From Dipteris shenzhenensis (lineage: Eukaryota > Polypodiophyta > Polypodiopsida > Gleicheniales), in NCBI GenBank assembly GCA_047967505.1, contig CM106538.1: 64,000 nt of DNA. One strand, 5' to 3'. The notes under the pieces were generated by a model. It was not told where the DNA came from. It saw nothing but the letters and a program-made list of their open reading frames with translations, and did not search any database. Position 1 is the first letter of the stretch; each line of letters opens with the position of its first letter. Below, piece after piece: positions 45,874-58,449 of this stretch. A program made the position numbers and the translations under genes.

Positions 45874-48081
45874 CTAAAAGAAAAACGGGCTATTCAGCTC
45901 CCCGCTTTTTGTTTTCAGCTTAAGTTCAATCATTCTAAACAAACCTAAGGCCGAAACACCATAGATAAAAGACTTCATATCTAAGAATGTGCGAACTTTT
46001 TTCATTATTTTCCTTGGATTATACCTCTTGTGTAATAGTAAAGTGATCAAATTACTACAATGAGTGATAAAAGACTCCTTAGTTGTACAAACGCGGGAAA
46101 ATCTATGGAATTGGGAAGAAATGACTCCATATTTTGCCAAATCAGAAATGTTTGAGTCAATGTGAGGCATTTTTATAATGTGTAAACCACTATATTCAGG
46201 TTGTTCACGTTTATCGTATATATCAACCTCTAATCCTATGGTAGATTGAGAAAGTCTAAGATCTAAGAAAACACAAGAATCCCCTTTTGAAGTGCAGTTC
46301 AGTTCACAAGAGTCACGAGGATAGATTCCTTCTCCAAAAGCTCTAGCGTCTTTGTACATAAAGTCTTGAAAGTTAGGAACATCTGGTACAAATAAATCAT
46401 CTATAAAACGCCTAACTTGACTAAGCTTATGTAAAATGATAGGGCAGGTATTGATAGAAATAAGACGTTGCATAAACTCAAATTCATAAGTGAAAAGATA
46501 AAAGTTTGCTAAAAAGACGGCACAATTAGTGCCCATGGGGATTCCTATAACTTGTTGAAACAAAGAATCACCTATTGTGACGTAAAGATTATCTAAAAGA
46601 AAATCTATCCAAGAGCAAACATCTTCTACACTTACTACCTTTGTGTATCTTTTCTTTTTAGAACCTATGTCATGATCTTTATTTTTTAGCCACAAAAAGT
46701 CAAAGCATAAGGCTGTTTTCTCAACTTTTAGCACTTTGCATCTATCTTTGTCAAATCTCAGCTTGAAAACTTCAGCCACTAGCTTTTTAATTCTAAACTT
46801 CAGGTCTTCCAGCTCAATCTTTGTGTAAAGCGTCGTAAAATCATAGGTTTGAAGGAGAATAGGAGACTCTTTTTCCTGAATGCTTCGAGAGGAATTAAAA
46901 AATTTTACAACAGGAATCACTCCTACAGAGTCATTTAAAATCCAGCTTGAGTTCGAGGGGACATCTGCCTCTTTTAATAAGTCCCTCCAAAGTTCATGGA
47001 CACTAGGCAACATGGCTTTGAAGCAGTAGCTTAGCCATTTAGAGATATTCGTCAAAGTAGTCTCACAAGCAGCTGCAATAAATCTTGGCTTTTTTGGAGT
47101 TTTGTGAAACTTCCAAGCAGCACAAAGAAAAGGTATGCTTGGATTGCAAACAAACCCAGAAGACTTGCAAAAACTCTGATGTTTTGAGATCAAATCTTTT
47201 TGAGAAACTAAGGCGGGGGCGTAAGTTTTGGCAGACGAGTTCACTTCTCTCAAAAGACATTCTAAGTAAAACTTTTTGCAAATAAAAACAAAGTTATTGG
47301 AACATTTGTCCACATAAGAAATGACAAAATTCCTATGGAATTTTCGAAGAAGAGTTTCATCTTCTTTCGAAAGAAGGTTACTTTTCTTTGAGCAAATAAC
47401 CGAAGGGACTTCTTCTAGTTTCAAAGCAACTTTCTTCAAAATCTTCCCCTTCCATTCTGATAAGATATTTTTAACTCCTAAACATTCTTCTAATTGCAAA
47501 ACAAACTTTGAGATTCCCTTATCGATAGCTTTTAAAAGGCAAGACTCTTTAAAAGAGTACAATCGAAATTTTGTGCCTTTCATGAAAAGGTCTCTTAGGT
47601 TACTAGAAAGCAAAATTGAGGTATCAGTTGTGACTACATGTCCTAAATCAGCATCAATAAAGCTTTGGAATCTCTTACTTTTACAACAACAAGGTTTTTT
47701 AAGGATAGAAGATTTTGAATGCTCTGAAAGCCTTTTACCTATCTCTCCATAGTTGAAAGCTTTTTGTCCTAAAGTTTTTACATACTTCCAAGCTACTACT
47801 GAATGCTTCCAAATTCTTCTCACAAAATGAGGGAGAGAATCCATTACTTCAGGAGACTTCAAAATGGAGTTTAAGCCTATCTTGTCAAGTGAGGGAGAAG
47901 TAAAAATACAAATCAAGAGTTCCTTATTTAGATAGACTTCTTTGCTTTGAAATGAAGCTTTTACTTTTAAGAAGCGATCCAACGAAGTTTTAAGTTGTAT
48001 GTAATGGAGCTTATTTAGATTCAAATCCTCAAAAGAGAAGTTTTCCAAGGTATTGAAGTTTAAAAAGAAGAAGTTTTCCAA
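45874..48081 (-). CDS. Penelope-like reverse transcriptase, 735 codons, uninterrupted
   Basis: RT signatures: KTPKKPRFIAAACETTL (about residues 329-345), LQTYDFTTLYTKIELEDL with motif A Asp (about 417-434), VIGIPMGTNCAVFLANFYLF (motif B, about 521-540), VRRFIDDLFVPDVPNF with FIDD as motif C (about 567-582), and CVFLDLRLSQ (about 616-625). This pattern is that of Penelope-like RTs, sisters of telomerase, not of LINE or LTR RTs. The N-terminal part has KPCCCKSKRF, then LGHVVTTDTSIL and LRDLFMKGTKFR, which resemble the Cys-x-Cys block I recall ahead of RT in permuted (Naiad/Chlamys) PLEs. No GIY-YIG endonuclease follows the RT, where classical Penelopes have it, and none is visible at the N-terminus. 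The role is target-primed copying of element RNA. The intact frame implies a young insertion. Confidence 0.87.
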   Translation of the reverse strand: MENFFFLNFNTLENFSFEDLNLNKLHYIQLKTSLDRFLKVKASFQSKEVYLNKELLICIFTSPSLDKIGLNSILKSPEVMDSLPHFVRRIWKHSVVAWKYVKTLGQKAFNYGEIGKRLSEHSKSSILKKPCCCKSKRFQSFIDADLGHVVTTDTSILLSSNLRDLFMKGTKFRLYSFKESCLLKAIDKGISKFVLQLEECLGVKNILSEWKGKILKKVALKLEEVPSVICSKKSNLLSKEDETLLRKFHRNFVISYVDKCSNNFVFICKKFYLECLLREVNSSAKTYAPALVSQKDLISKHQSFCKSSGFVCNPSIPFLCAAWKFHKTPKKPRFIAAACETTLTNISKWLSYCFKAMLPSVHELWRDLLKEADVPSNSSWILNDSVGVIPVVKFFNSSRSIQEKESPILLQTYDFTTLYTKIELEDLKFRIKKLVAEVFKLRFDKDRCKVLKVEKTALCFDFLWLKNKDHDIGSKKKRYTKVVSVEDVCSWIDFLLDNLYVTIGDSLFQQVIGIPMGTNCAVFLANFYLFTYEFEFMQRLISINTCPIILHKLSQVRRFIDDLFVPDVPNFQDFMYKDARAFGEGIYPRDSCELNCTSKGDSCVFLDLRLSQSTIGLEVDIYDKREQPEYSGLHIIKMPHIDSNISDLAKYGVISSQFHRFSRVCTTKESFITHCSNLITLLLHKRYNPRKIMKKVRTFLDMKSFIYGVSALGLFRMIELKLKTKSGELNSPFFF

Positions 48082-48089
48082 GGTGTATT

Positions 48090-48102
48090 GTAGTAGTACC
48101 TA
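48090..48102. repeat. PLE-1 target site duplication, right
   Basis: GTAGTAGTACCTA, second copy. Confidence 0.85.
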
Positions 48103-49358
48103 ATTAGAATGATCTCAGGCAGCGAGTCATTCGACAATGCCATGATAGCCCATGTGCGGGACATCCAAGAGTCGAGAAGACATATGATCTCGTAAAGCGA
48201 GATTTCTTTTGGCCAAAGATGAAAAAGCATATTCATGAATATGTGACACGTTGTTTTTCGTGTCAGGTAAGTAAGGCAGAACGGGTGAAGCCACTCGGAC
48301 TTTTACAGCCCCTGGAGATACCACTAAGTAAGTGGGAGAGCATTTCCATGGACTTTATTGTAAGGCTGCCTACGACACAAGGTGGATATGATTCTATCCT
48401 TGTGGTGGTTGATCGTCTTACCAAGATGGCTCACTTCATTCCAACTAGAGAGTCTGTTAGTGCCCCGCAAGTGGCGGATTTGTTTATTAGACGTATATTT
48501 CATTTGCATGGATTACCCAAATCCATAGTGTCAGACAGAGATGTCAAATTTACCGGTCATTTTTGGACTGCGGTATTTGAAACACTAAGGACTGAGTTAA
48601 GAATGAGTAGTGGGGATCATCCTGAAACGGATGGTCAGACGGAAAGAATCAACCAAATTTTAGAGGATATGCTGAGAGCATATGCGTCATTGAGGCAACA
48701 TACATGGGACAAGTGGTTGCCATTGTTAGAGTTTGCCTACAATGATAGAAAACATTCCTCTACAGGGTTCAGTCCGTTTGAGCTAAACTATGGTTATAGA
48801 CCAGCGAATCCAACTATACTTGGAATACCTCAGAAAGTGCCTAGTGCCACGAACTTTGTGGTTCAGATGCGGGAGATGCTAGCACTTGCGAGAGCTAACA
48901 TCCGCCAAGCTATGGATAGAGCCAAGGCGTATGCGGATGAAAATCGATCCGCTAGAGAATTTAAGGAAGGAGAAAAAGTTTTTCTCAAAGTTCCTTCGCA
49001 CTCTAAGTCTTTGACTGCAGGAGAGTGTGCTAAGTTATCACCTCGATATTGTGGGCCATGGTTAATTCTAAAAAGAATGGGAAAGGTGGCCTATAAATTA
49101 GAATTGCCACAGGGTTGTAAGGTGCACCCAGTGTTTCATGTTTCTCGTTTAAAGAAATTTTTGCATACAGGTGACTCACTAATCGAAGGTATTGTTTTAT
49201 TTCAGGAGATAGAGGATAATGCAAGACGCAAACCAACAGGAATCCTGGACCGAGGAACAATGCAAGTGCGCAATCGGAAGATACCCACGGTGTTGGTTGC
49301 ATGGCATGGTCTACCTCTATCAGAAGCTACCTGGAAATCCATATACCAGTTACGGTGA
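48103..49358 (+). CDS. Gypsy-1 integrase with chromodomain-like C-terminus
   Basis: An HHCC zinc finger begins just after PLE-1 (QCHDSPCAGHPRVEKTYDL, then CFSCQVSKAERVKP). The open frame 48219-49358 (379 codons) carries the rve core: SISMDFIVRLPTTQGGYDS, SIVSDRDVKFTGHFW and SSGDHPETDGQTERINQ, so all three acidic residues (D, D, E) are present. A GPY-like block follows (YCGPWLILKRMGKVAYKLEL, HPVFHVSRLKKFL), then a chromodomain-like end (KPTGILDRGTMQVRNRKI, LVAWHGLPLSEATWKS) as in plant chromoviruses, which use it to target chromatin. This is the least damaged part of Gypsy-1, but PLE-1 separates it from the rest of pol. Confidence 0.92.
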
Positions 49359-49394
49359 GTGTTCCCAAACTTTATCATCGAGGACGTTGATGCT

Positions 49395-49408
49395 GAAGAG
49401 GGAAGGAA
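49395..49408 (+). promoter_or_regulatory. Gypsy-1 polypurine tract
   Basis: Purine-rich GAAGAGGGAAGGAA immediately before the 3' LTR, the primer for plus-strand cDNA. Confidence 0.75.
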
Positions 49409-49860
49409 TGTTACGCTCTAGTCGAGGTAACATGACCTCAAAAGGGTCAGTCGACATTTTCCTTTAAAGGATCAATATTTGTATTATATTTGTTTGGGCT
49501 TCATGTAAATGATCAAAAAGGAATAAAGGTCAAGGTCCTTGGTGTGGGTGACATGGCACTAGACTAGGTGGATCTAAGGCTAAGGGACTTTAATGCATTG
49601 AATGTGCCTAGGGGCAAATGTTTTAAAAATATCCCAAGAGGGGTAAATTATGCATTAAGGAAGGATCCTACATTTATGACATGTGGCATACTAGATTCAT
49701 CTAGGGAGTTTTGGGGCTCGTTGGGAATAAGCAAGCATGAGCTTTTACGTAATCAGACCATCTGGAAGCTCGCAACCAACGAGGTTGGCTGGGAGGAGAA
49801 ACCAAGTGCCCGTGCCCGTGATTTGACGACAAGCAGGAAGAAATCAGATTAGACTGTAAA
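49409..49860 (+). repeat. Gypsy-1 3' LTR
   Basis: About 452 bp, TGTTACGCTCTAGTCGAG to GATTAGACTGTAAA, paired with 41042-41495 and followed by AACAT. Confidence 0.92.
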
Positions 49861-49865
49861 AAACA

Positions 49866-50056
49866 TCTTGAGGAACATAGGGGCATGGCCCTACGTCTTT
49901 GCTTGGCACATGGGCAAGATGGTCCTTCACACGGGTGACACCCTCCGTTTTCTCCATTCCATAGAATTTGCATTTCCACTTCTTAGAACCACCAGACCCC
50001 TCATATCTCCCCAATTTCTCTACATGTTTCGAAAATGCATCCGGAGTCCAAGCCAT
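49866..50056 (-). pseudogene. hAT-2 transposase N-terminus with BED zinc finger
   Basis: Start MAWTPDAFSKHVEKLG, then a BED finger (KKWKCKFYGMEKTEGVTRVK, DHLAH, then the DVGPCPYVPQDV block after it), one zinc-binding Cys apparently replaced by Tyr in CKFYG. The frame is cut by Gypsy-1; across the AACAT duplication it continues at 41036 without a shift (QDV joined to KES). The domain binds the transposon ends. Confidence 0.87.
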
Positions 50057-50407
50057 GCTGAGGACTCAGGAGAGCAAGGAGAGGAGGGAAAGGGCTGAGG
50101 AGAACAAGGAGGAGAGGAGAGGCTGAGAGGAGATGGGCTGAGAGGAGAGGGCTGCGAGGGTGAGAGGGGGGGGAGAGGAGAGGCTGAGAGGGCTGAGACT
50201 CGAGAGGGTGAGAGGGCTGAGAGGGTGAGCTGAGAGGAGAGGTGAGGGAGCACGCAGGAGCAGGAAATGATGCCAGCAAAAACGATGCGGAAGCAGAAAA
50301 TTTGGGGCAAAAACTGCCCCCCCGGAAACGCCATTTCCGTTTTTGGAAACGGCATGGAAACACCGTTCCATTTCGGGGTCAGAAAAACGGCATTTCTGGA
50401 AACTATG
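50057..50407. other. hAT-2 5' region, GA-rich
   Basis: A G/A-rich stretch (50068-50250) made of GAGAGGCTGAGAGG-like words, then the right TIR of hAT-2. Long minus-strand Ser/Pro/Leu frames here are low-complexity artefacts. Confidence 0.6.
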
Positions 50408-50415
50408 TTCCCAAA
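50408..50415. repeat. hAT-2 target site duplication, right
   Basis: TTCCCAAA, second copy, directly after CTATG of the terminal repeat. Confidence 0.85.
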
Positions 50416-51230
50416 CTGTCCACGCCTTCTGGAACAGCTCCTTCCAAGGTTCTCCTTCTTCCTGTAGCAATAAGCAGCAACCTCCTGCTACCCATGCGCT
50501 CCATTGGTCCGAGGATTTGAACTTGTGCTTTGATACCATGTCAGAGTGCAACGGAATTTGTGTGAATGCAAAGAGAGCAGAATCGTGACTATAGAAAGAG
50601 AAGATTACTGCACAAGAATTGCAAGAGATGCTTCATGTTACTGCTAAGAAAATCTCCAAAAGAAATAAGAGTTGTACCCCCCCCCCCCCAAAGGTCTTTA
50701 TTGCAATATTGTACAACTGGCTCTTGAAAGAGCATAGAACTGAGTACAATTCGGAATGAATCTGGTTGATCTGGGGCATTTTTTTTTAAGACTTAGCTAG
50801 GGCCTTCTTTCTAAAAGTTAGTTTTACATAAAAGCCAAGCTTTCAGGCTTTTCTTCCTAAATTGGAGGCTTTAGGTGGCCTTTTTCGTCTTGTGGGCCCT
50901 CTTTTAAAGAGGTGCCCCCTTGTCCGTCCTTAAGAGCCTTGTGGGACCTGCTTTTTGTGCTTTTCTCCCCAATCTTGGGTCCTTTTTGCACTCTCTTGGG
51001 TCCTACACATTGCACAAACAAACTCCAACACGAAATGCATGCATTCCTAGTTCTAGTCCCTTGTTGGCGTCCCCACAGTTCTTCTAAAAGGACTGGACTA
51101 CCAGCACAAGAGGGTGAGCAGAAATCCCCTTGCTCATCTATAAAAGTGCCCACTTGGCCCCCTCCCTCTCTATTCCAATGAAGCCGCTGAAGGCATGCAG
51201 AGGAGAGGGGTCCATAGCAGATTAGGAGCA
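50416..51230 (-). repeat. LTR retrotransposon A: leader, PBS and 5' LTR
   Basis: The minus strand reads TGGTATCAAAGC at 50538-50527, a variant tRNA-iMet PBS, preceded by an LTR whose end is at 50539 (…GCACTCTGACA). A minus-strand AATAAA lies at about 50703-50698. The leader 50526-50416 runs into the hAT-2 insertion. The outer LTR boundary is not determined; 51230 is a minimum estimate. Confidence 0.55.
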
Positions 51231-53207
51231 GTCACCGACACTTGAGTGTGCTCAGTTTTGCAGCCATGTGGGCTGTAGATAAACAAGCGGTTGGCTGCCT
51301 ACATGTGGAACACCTTTTGTACTTGATCAGTCCACGCATTGTGGCACATGATAATCACATTTTGCCTTGCCTATCTTGCTGTGTATATTCCAGAATCTGA
51401 GTGTAATCTTCATGAGTGAGATCCAGAGTCAGTGAGATACTTGGAACCACATATTTTGCTGTGGGGGTAGCTAGAGACATGCTTCCATGTTCTCTAATAG
51501 AGATAAACTACTTTGCTGCATGAAGACATGCTCATGTAGTACCACCACCTCTAACTACCTATAGATCAGAGCATAACCACTCATACAGGCTGTTGTGGAA
51601 TGTGAGTGATTGTTAGAGTTCAGTAATCCACCCTTTGGAAACCTAGTCGATTCACAGTGGAGGGCAACACCAAGTGCGCAGTTAAAGGAATAGATAGTTG
51701 TTACATCAATAATAGTGTGGCGTGACATTACCCTACCCTCCTCCCCCCCCTGCGGGGTGTCTTGGGTTAGGAAACTAGGAGACTAGGCATTGCTCACAAG
51801 CAGTGCCTAGCTAGTACTATATGTGCTTAGAGTCCTAAGTGGTAGCAGTCAATTAGTATGTGACCACTGGGATGGAGGTGATAGTGGATGCCTCTCGACA
51901 TTGCTAGTAGAGCAAGGTGGTATCATACGTGGGCATGAATACTGGTACGTGCGTCATATGGGGAAAAATTTTAAGATGGTGTACACCAAGTATGTCCCCT
52001 TTGTAAATTATTATTTTTTTCCCAGAGGGAGGGATGGATAGAGAGATAGAGAGGCATTGTCATGGGATAGAAGAACATCATTTTCTTTACAGGTGAAAAT
52101 TTATTATTATTGTTTAATTACTTCCTTTTTTCCTTATTGCATTAAGGAGTCACTATCCACCCCAATCGTAACTTTGGGGTGGAAATCTTGGAGTTGGTTA
52201 ACAGAGGCCCAACCCACAATACCATGGTTAGGTGACTTGTTCTGTTAAGGCAGGCCTACACTATTTGGGTTAGGACCTATGATGTCATTGGGATGATTGG
52301 CAGGTACCACTAGTACACACCTCCGCCTACACGTGTCTCCAACCGCCAAAACTCGGGGCTAGATAGCATACCCTGGTGCACCCAAATTGGGTATAGGTTT
52401 TGGTGGGTGTGCCAATATCTTGGAATTGACGGATAAATACCAACACAATCCACATGGTGGCAAGACTCGAGGTTACACGTCCTTTTAGGGGAAACCTCAA
52501 CAAGAATGTGCACTAATTGCACGTTTTGTAACACCTCCCAGTGCACATGAAAGTCAATTTAAACAAAGGACACTACGGGGAAGTTCTTAAGGAGCATTGA
52601 GTTCCAGATACCTGACAGGGACCAGTCGGCCAACTTGCTATTTCTGGCCAGTGGCCATTAAATGAAATAGCCAAGGTATTTGCACTAACCAGTCTTCCCC
52701 CTAGACATATGAAGAGGCATTAAGGCTACTCATGACTTGGGTGATGCATCAGAGCTCTTTAATTTACTCTAATATATTCTTAGTAAATAGAGTAAGGAAA
52801 TCAAGTTGGAGCATTTTGAAGATCAGGATACCATGACTAAGAGCTCCACTAGGCAAACATTTTATTCCAAAGAGGAGCAATTTCAAAATACCTTTTCTTT
52901 GAAATCAAAGGTTGGCAATCTCAAAGGCCCATGGGACATTGAAAGAACCTTACAAGAGAGGAGATTGGGGGAACTGCAACACAAGCCAAAAATTCGCCCA
53001 CACATGGGACAAGTGTTTGGCACCCTACCTCCACCTCAACTCACCTGCTCTCCTATAAAAGAACCCCCCCACAGCCCATCCTCTCAACACAGATCCTACA
53101 TCCCATTCCCGCTGCTGCACCTTGCTGCTCCCCTCTGCTTCCTCTTCATGCCCTGCTGGACACCTTCCACAACCCTGCTGCTGCAAATCATGGATTTCTG
53201 TGAAAAT
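51231..53207. other. No gene seen, LTR-like DNA
   Basis: Non-coding sequence. A TATA-like CTCCTATAAAAGAACC at about 53051 is the kind of promoter seen in LTRs, but no matching LTR end was found. A poly-C run is at 51745-51752. Confidence 0.35.
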
Positions 53208-53398
53208 CAAGCTCTTTCTACACTGCTGCACACTGTCCAACACTCTGAAATCCAGCAGCCCATCAGATCGCAATCTAACTTGGAGGACAAGCTCTCTGCA
53301 CGCTGCTGCATATTGTCCAACGCTGCTCTGCAATCCAGCAGCCCATCAGATCGCAATCTACCTTGGAGGACAAGCCCTCTCTAAGCTGCTAGGTCTAG
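53208..53398. repeat. Tandem repeat, 80-83 bp, just over two units
   Basis: Units at 53208-53287 and 53288-53370, third partial from 53371. Each contains CAAGCTCT, CTGCTGCA, TTGTCCAAC, ATCCAGCAGCCCATCAGATC and TTGGAGGA. Confidence 0.85.
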
Positions 53399-54362
53399 AC
53401 CACCGCAGAGAGTCAGCCAGTCTTGAAGTCCAGACGTGTGTCCCATACCACATGCCCTTTCCTCTAGCTGCTGCTCCCAGGATAAGCACATCAACGTCCA
53501 GAGGAAAGCACTCCTTCGACCCCTGATAATGAGGCCCTGGCCTATACTTAAAGACCAGCCTTCATGCCCCGGCTATCCTTAGCTGTGAGCCTATACTTTA
53601 GCATGCATGCGTAAAGTAAATTACTTTACCATGTGGCCATCCTTTGCCAAGTAAAGCTCAACCATGCCTTGCCTTTAGCCGGCTAGCTCTATTCACAGGG
53701 TCTAGACCTCACCTTTGCTAGCTCTAGTCTCAACCCTAGGTTAATTCCTAACCGTGGGTTTTAGTCAGGCCTAGGCTTTGATAAGCCTATACCCTAGTTA
53801 GTCCAGTCGTGGATGTAACATCCTTCTTCTCTTAAAATAAGATTTATGCTGACATAAATCGAGGTAGGAGAGATAAATCTGTGATTCTTAGACTATACTT
53901 CTCAATACGTCGAGCCACCCCAAAGCCTAAGGTCTAGACCACTGCAGAGAGCCAGCCAGCCTCGAAGTCCAGACATGCGTCTCATACCACATGCCCTTTC
54001 CTCTAGCTGCTGCTCCCAAGCCAGTAGGTCAATGTCCAGAGGATAGCACTCCTCCAACCCCTGACAATGATGCCCTAGCCTGTACTTATAGATCAGGCCC
54101 AGGCTATCTTTAGCTGTGAGCCTATACTTTAGCATGCATGTGTAAAGTAACTTTACTTTGTGGCCACCCTTTGCCAACTATAGCTCAGCCATGCCTTGCC
54201 TTCTCTATCCACAGGATCTAGACCTCACTTTTGCTAGCTTTGGTCTCAACCCTAGGTTATTCCTAGCTCCAGGTTAGACCACACTCTAACCTTAAATCTA
54301 ATTCTAGATCCCAGGTCAGGCCTAGGCTTTGATAAGGCTGTACCCTAGTCGTGGACATAACA
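53393..54362. repeat. Direct repeat pair, about 430 bp each, 539-bp period
   Basis: Copy 1 (53393-53825) and copy 2 (53932-54362) share GTCTAGACCAC.GCAGAGAG, CCATACCACATGCCCTTTCC, AGCTGTGAGCCTATACTTTA, TCTAGACCTCAC.TTTGCTAG and TAGGCTTTGATAAG in order. The 106-base spacer has no coding capacity. Either a tandem duplication or two LTRs of a shrunken element. Confidence 0.85.
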
Positions 54363-57024
<2,662 letters not shown>

Positions 57025-57087
57025 ACACAGGTACATACATATACACATACATGTGTATGTATGCATGTATGTGTGCATGCATCCGTG

Positions 57088-57118
<31 letters not shown>

Positions 57119-57122
57119 TGCT
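57025..57122. repeat. CA/TG microsatellite
   Basis: (ACAC)n, (ATAC)n and (TG)n, ending just before the LINE 5' region. Confidence 0.85.
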
Positions 57123-57224
57123 TGTGAAAGAGAGGAGGAGAGGAGTGGATCTCTGCCGTTCGTCGTCCTGCCAGCCTCCATACAGCCCTTTGCTGATTCT
57201 GTACAGGCCCACCTGCAGCTCCCA

Positions 57225-58402
57225 ATGGCGGATTGTCCTTACGAGAAGACATTTCAGAAAGACAGATCAGTTCCAAATAAAAAACAAAAGCAGGTTATCG
57301 GTCAGGATGACCCCCTCCATGCCTCTACAGAGGCTCAGTTAGTCTATGCGTTGATGCATGAGGCCTTTGAAGACACTCAAAAGAGTTGGAAAGATCCGGT
57401 TCCCACCACGGGCATCATGGTTGAGGTGAATGACATTTTTGAAGGAATATGCCAAGCATGCCATCATTAATTCTTTTCCATGACGTATGCCTACTACTGC
57501 ATATGTTGGTAACTAGTTGACTAGAACCCTCGGTGGTTGCTATGTCAAAAAAGTTCATTATGCAGCAAGGGGCTTTTTTACAGTGATCATGGCAAAGAGC
57601 ACAGGCAGATTTTATTAGAGCACTCTCCTCTTTTCTATGGGCAGCAGATGGTTCATGTGTTGCCCTGGTCTCCTACCAGAGATTATCAGGCGTTGATCCA
57701 ACACAGATGCCCTATCTAGGTGGAAGTTGTGGACTATCCTCAATGTCTGGCCTCTCTTTTGCCAAAAATTACAGCCTCTTTTGCAAAGTGGTTTGTCCAC
57801 CACGGCCTAATGGCAATTCAAATAGATTTTGTGTTTTGTGGGACACATATAATCCAACCCCAGACTCTTATTCGGTTACAGTGAATAATGTTTCGATGGG
57901 CAGTGCCTTCTATAAACTGAAATGGAGTCTCTTTGCAGGTGCTTGCTTTGAATGCAAGAAGTTCGGGCATATGGCTTCGCAATGCCCTTCACGTAGTCCC
58001 AAAATGCAAGACTTCTACTGCCTCCTCTTTGATGAAGTTTAAGGGGGTGAAATAGTTTTTTGATGTCCAGGACAAAGGGAAAGCACCGGTTGCTTCCAAT
58101 GGTGATGCTCCTCCTTCTCTGCCTTCGGCCTCTCATCCTCAAGCAAAGGAAAAAACTTTGAATGAACCCCAAGAAAAGTCATCTCACCTAGGAGACCTTT
58201 GCCCTCCCGGACTTGGAATGGTGCTTCCTCTCAGGGAAAAACACCGGCTGAAAATTCTGTTATTGGTTTGACTTGGACTGCGGTGACTGCCAATCGTACC
58301 CTCTTTCTAGAAGAGGAAGTTACTGCCTTATTGTCTTCTCCTCAGGCTGAGTTTTCTTCTCAAGGCCGAGGCCCGAATACTGAGGTGGAAATGCAGACAT
58401 AG
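57225..58402 (+). pseudogene. LINE ORF1 (gag-like) with CCHC zinc knuckle
   Basis: Start at 57225 (MADCPYEKTFQKDRSVPNKK). A frame change near 57470 is followed by a DUF4283-like RNA-binding region (HVLPWSPTRDYQALIQHRCP, SLLPKITASFAK), then SVTVNNVSMGSAFYKLKW and the knuckle CFECKKFGHMASQCPS at about 57943-57990. The last part (58199-58402) is in yet another frame. The protein would coat element RNA. Confidence 0.8.
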
Positions 58403-58449
58403 AAGGCATTTTTGCTGTTGTACATACCTGTCCTATATCTATAAATATG

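Larger units (their letters stand above)
45352..48089 (-). mobile_element. PLE-1, Penelope-like retroelement inserted in Gypsy-1
   Basis: 2738 bp flanked by a 13-bp duplication. On the minus strand: 5' end at 48089, one long ORF from 48081 to 45874, then a 3' UTR of about 520 bases with a structured segment (45532-45625), a GA repeat (45746-45764) and a (TA)n tail at 45352-45364. No LTRs. A second copy of its 3' end (PLE-2) has the same terminus, TATACCTTTGTAAGAC on the plus strand. The ATG is only 8 bases from the 5' end, so an upstream part, possibly the endonuclease, was probably lost by 5' truncation. Confidence 0.88.
41042..49860 (+). mobile_element. Gypsy-1 chromodomain LTR retrotransposon (chromovirus type), interrupted by PLE-1
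   Basis: Complete layout: LTR, PBS, gag, protease, RT, RNase H, integrase, chromodomain-like end, polypurine tract, LTR, flanked by AACAT. Pol is split after RNase H by PLE-1 (45352-48089). Without it the element is about 6.1 kb. The two LTRs differ by roughly 16 substitutions plus small indels by eye, so insertion was not recent. Frame breaks in gag and pol make it defective. Confidence 0.93.
38326..50407 (-). mobile_element. hAT-2 DNA transposon, interrupted by Gypsy-1
   Basis: The left end reads CATAGTTCCCAGGAGTTTCG; the right end, reverse-complemented, reads CATAGTTTCCAGAAATGCCG, about 15 of 20 identical. Both ends are flanked by TTCCCAAA. Without the Gypsy-1 insertion the element is about 3.26 kb, normal for an autonomous hAT. 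It encodes a BED-DUF659-hATC transposase on the minus strand. Subterminal GGAAACG-like words occur at both ends. Confidence 0.87.

Noticed and set aside
47321-47752. 143-codon plus-strand frame
   Set aside because: Antisense shadow of the PLE-1 RT.
45874-48081. Telomerase reverse transcriptase
   Set aside because: RT signatures are telomerase-sister but no TEN or TRBD domains, and the gene sits in a mobile element with TSDs and a truncated second copy.
50001-50551. Overlapping Ser/Pro/Leu frames on the minus strand
   Set aside because: Low-complexity GA-rich leader of hAT-2; three frames open at once, no domain.
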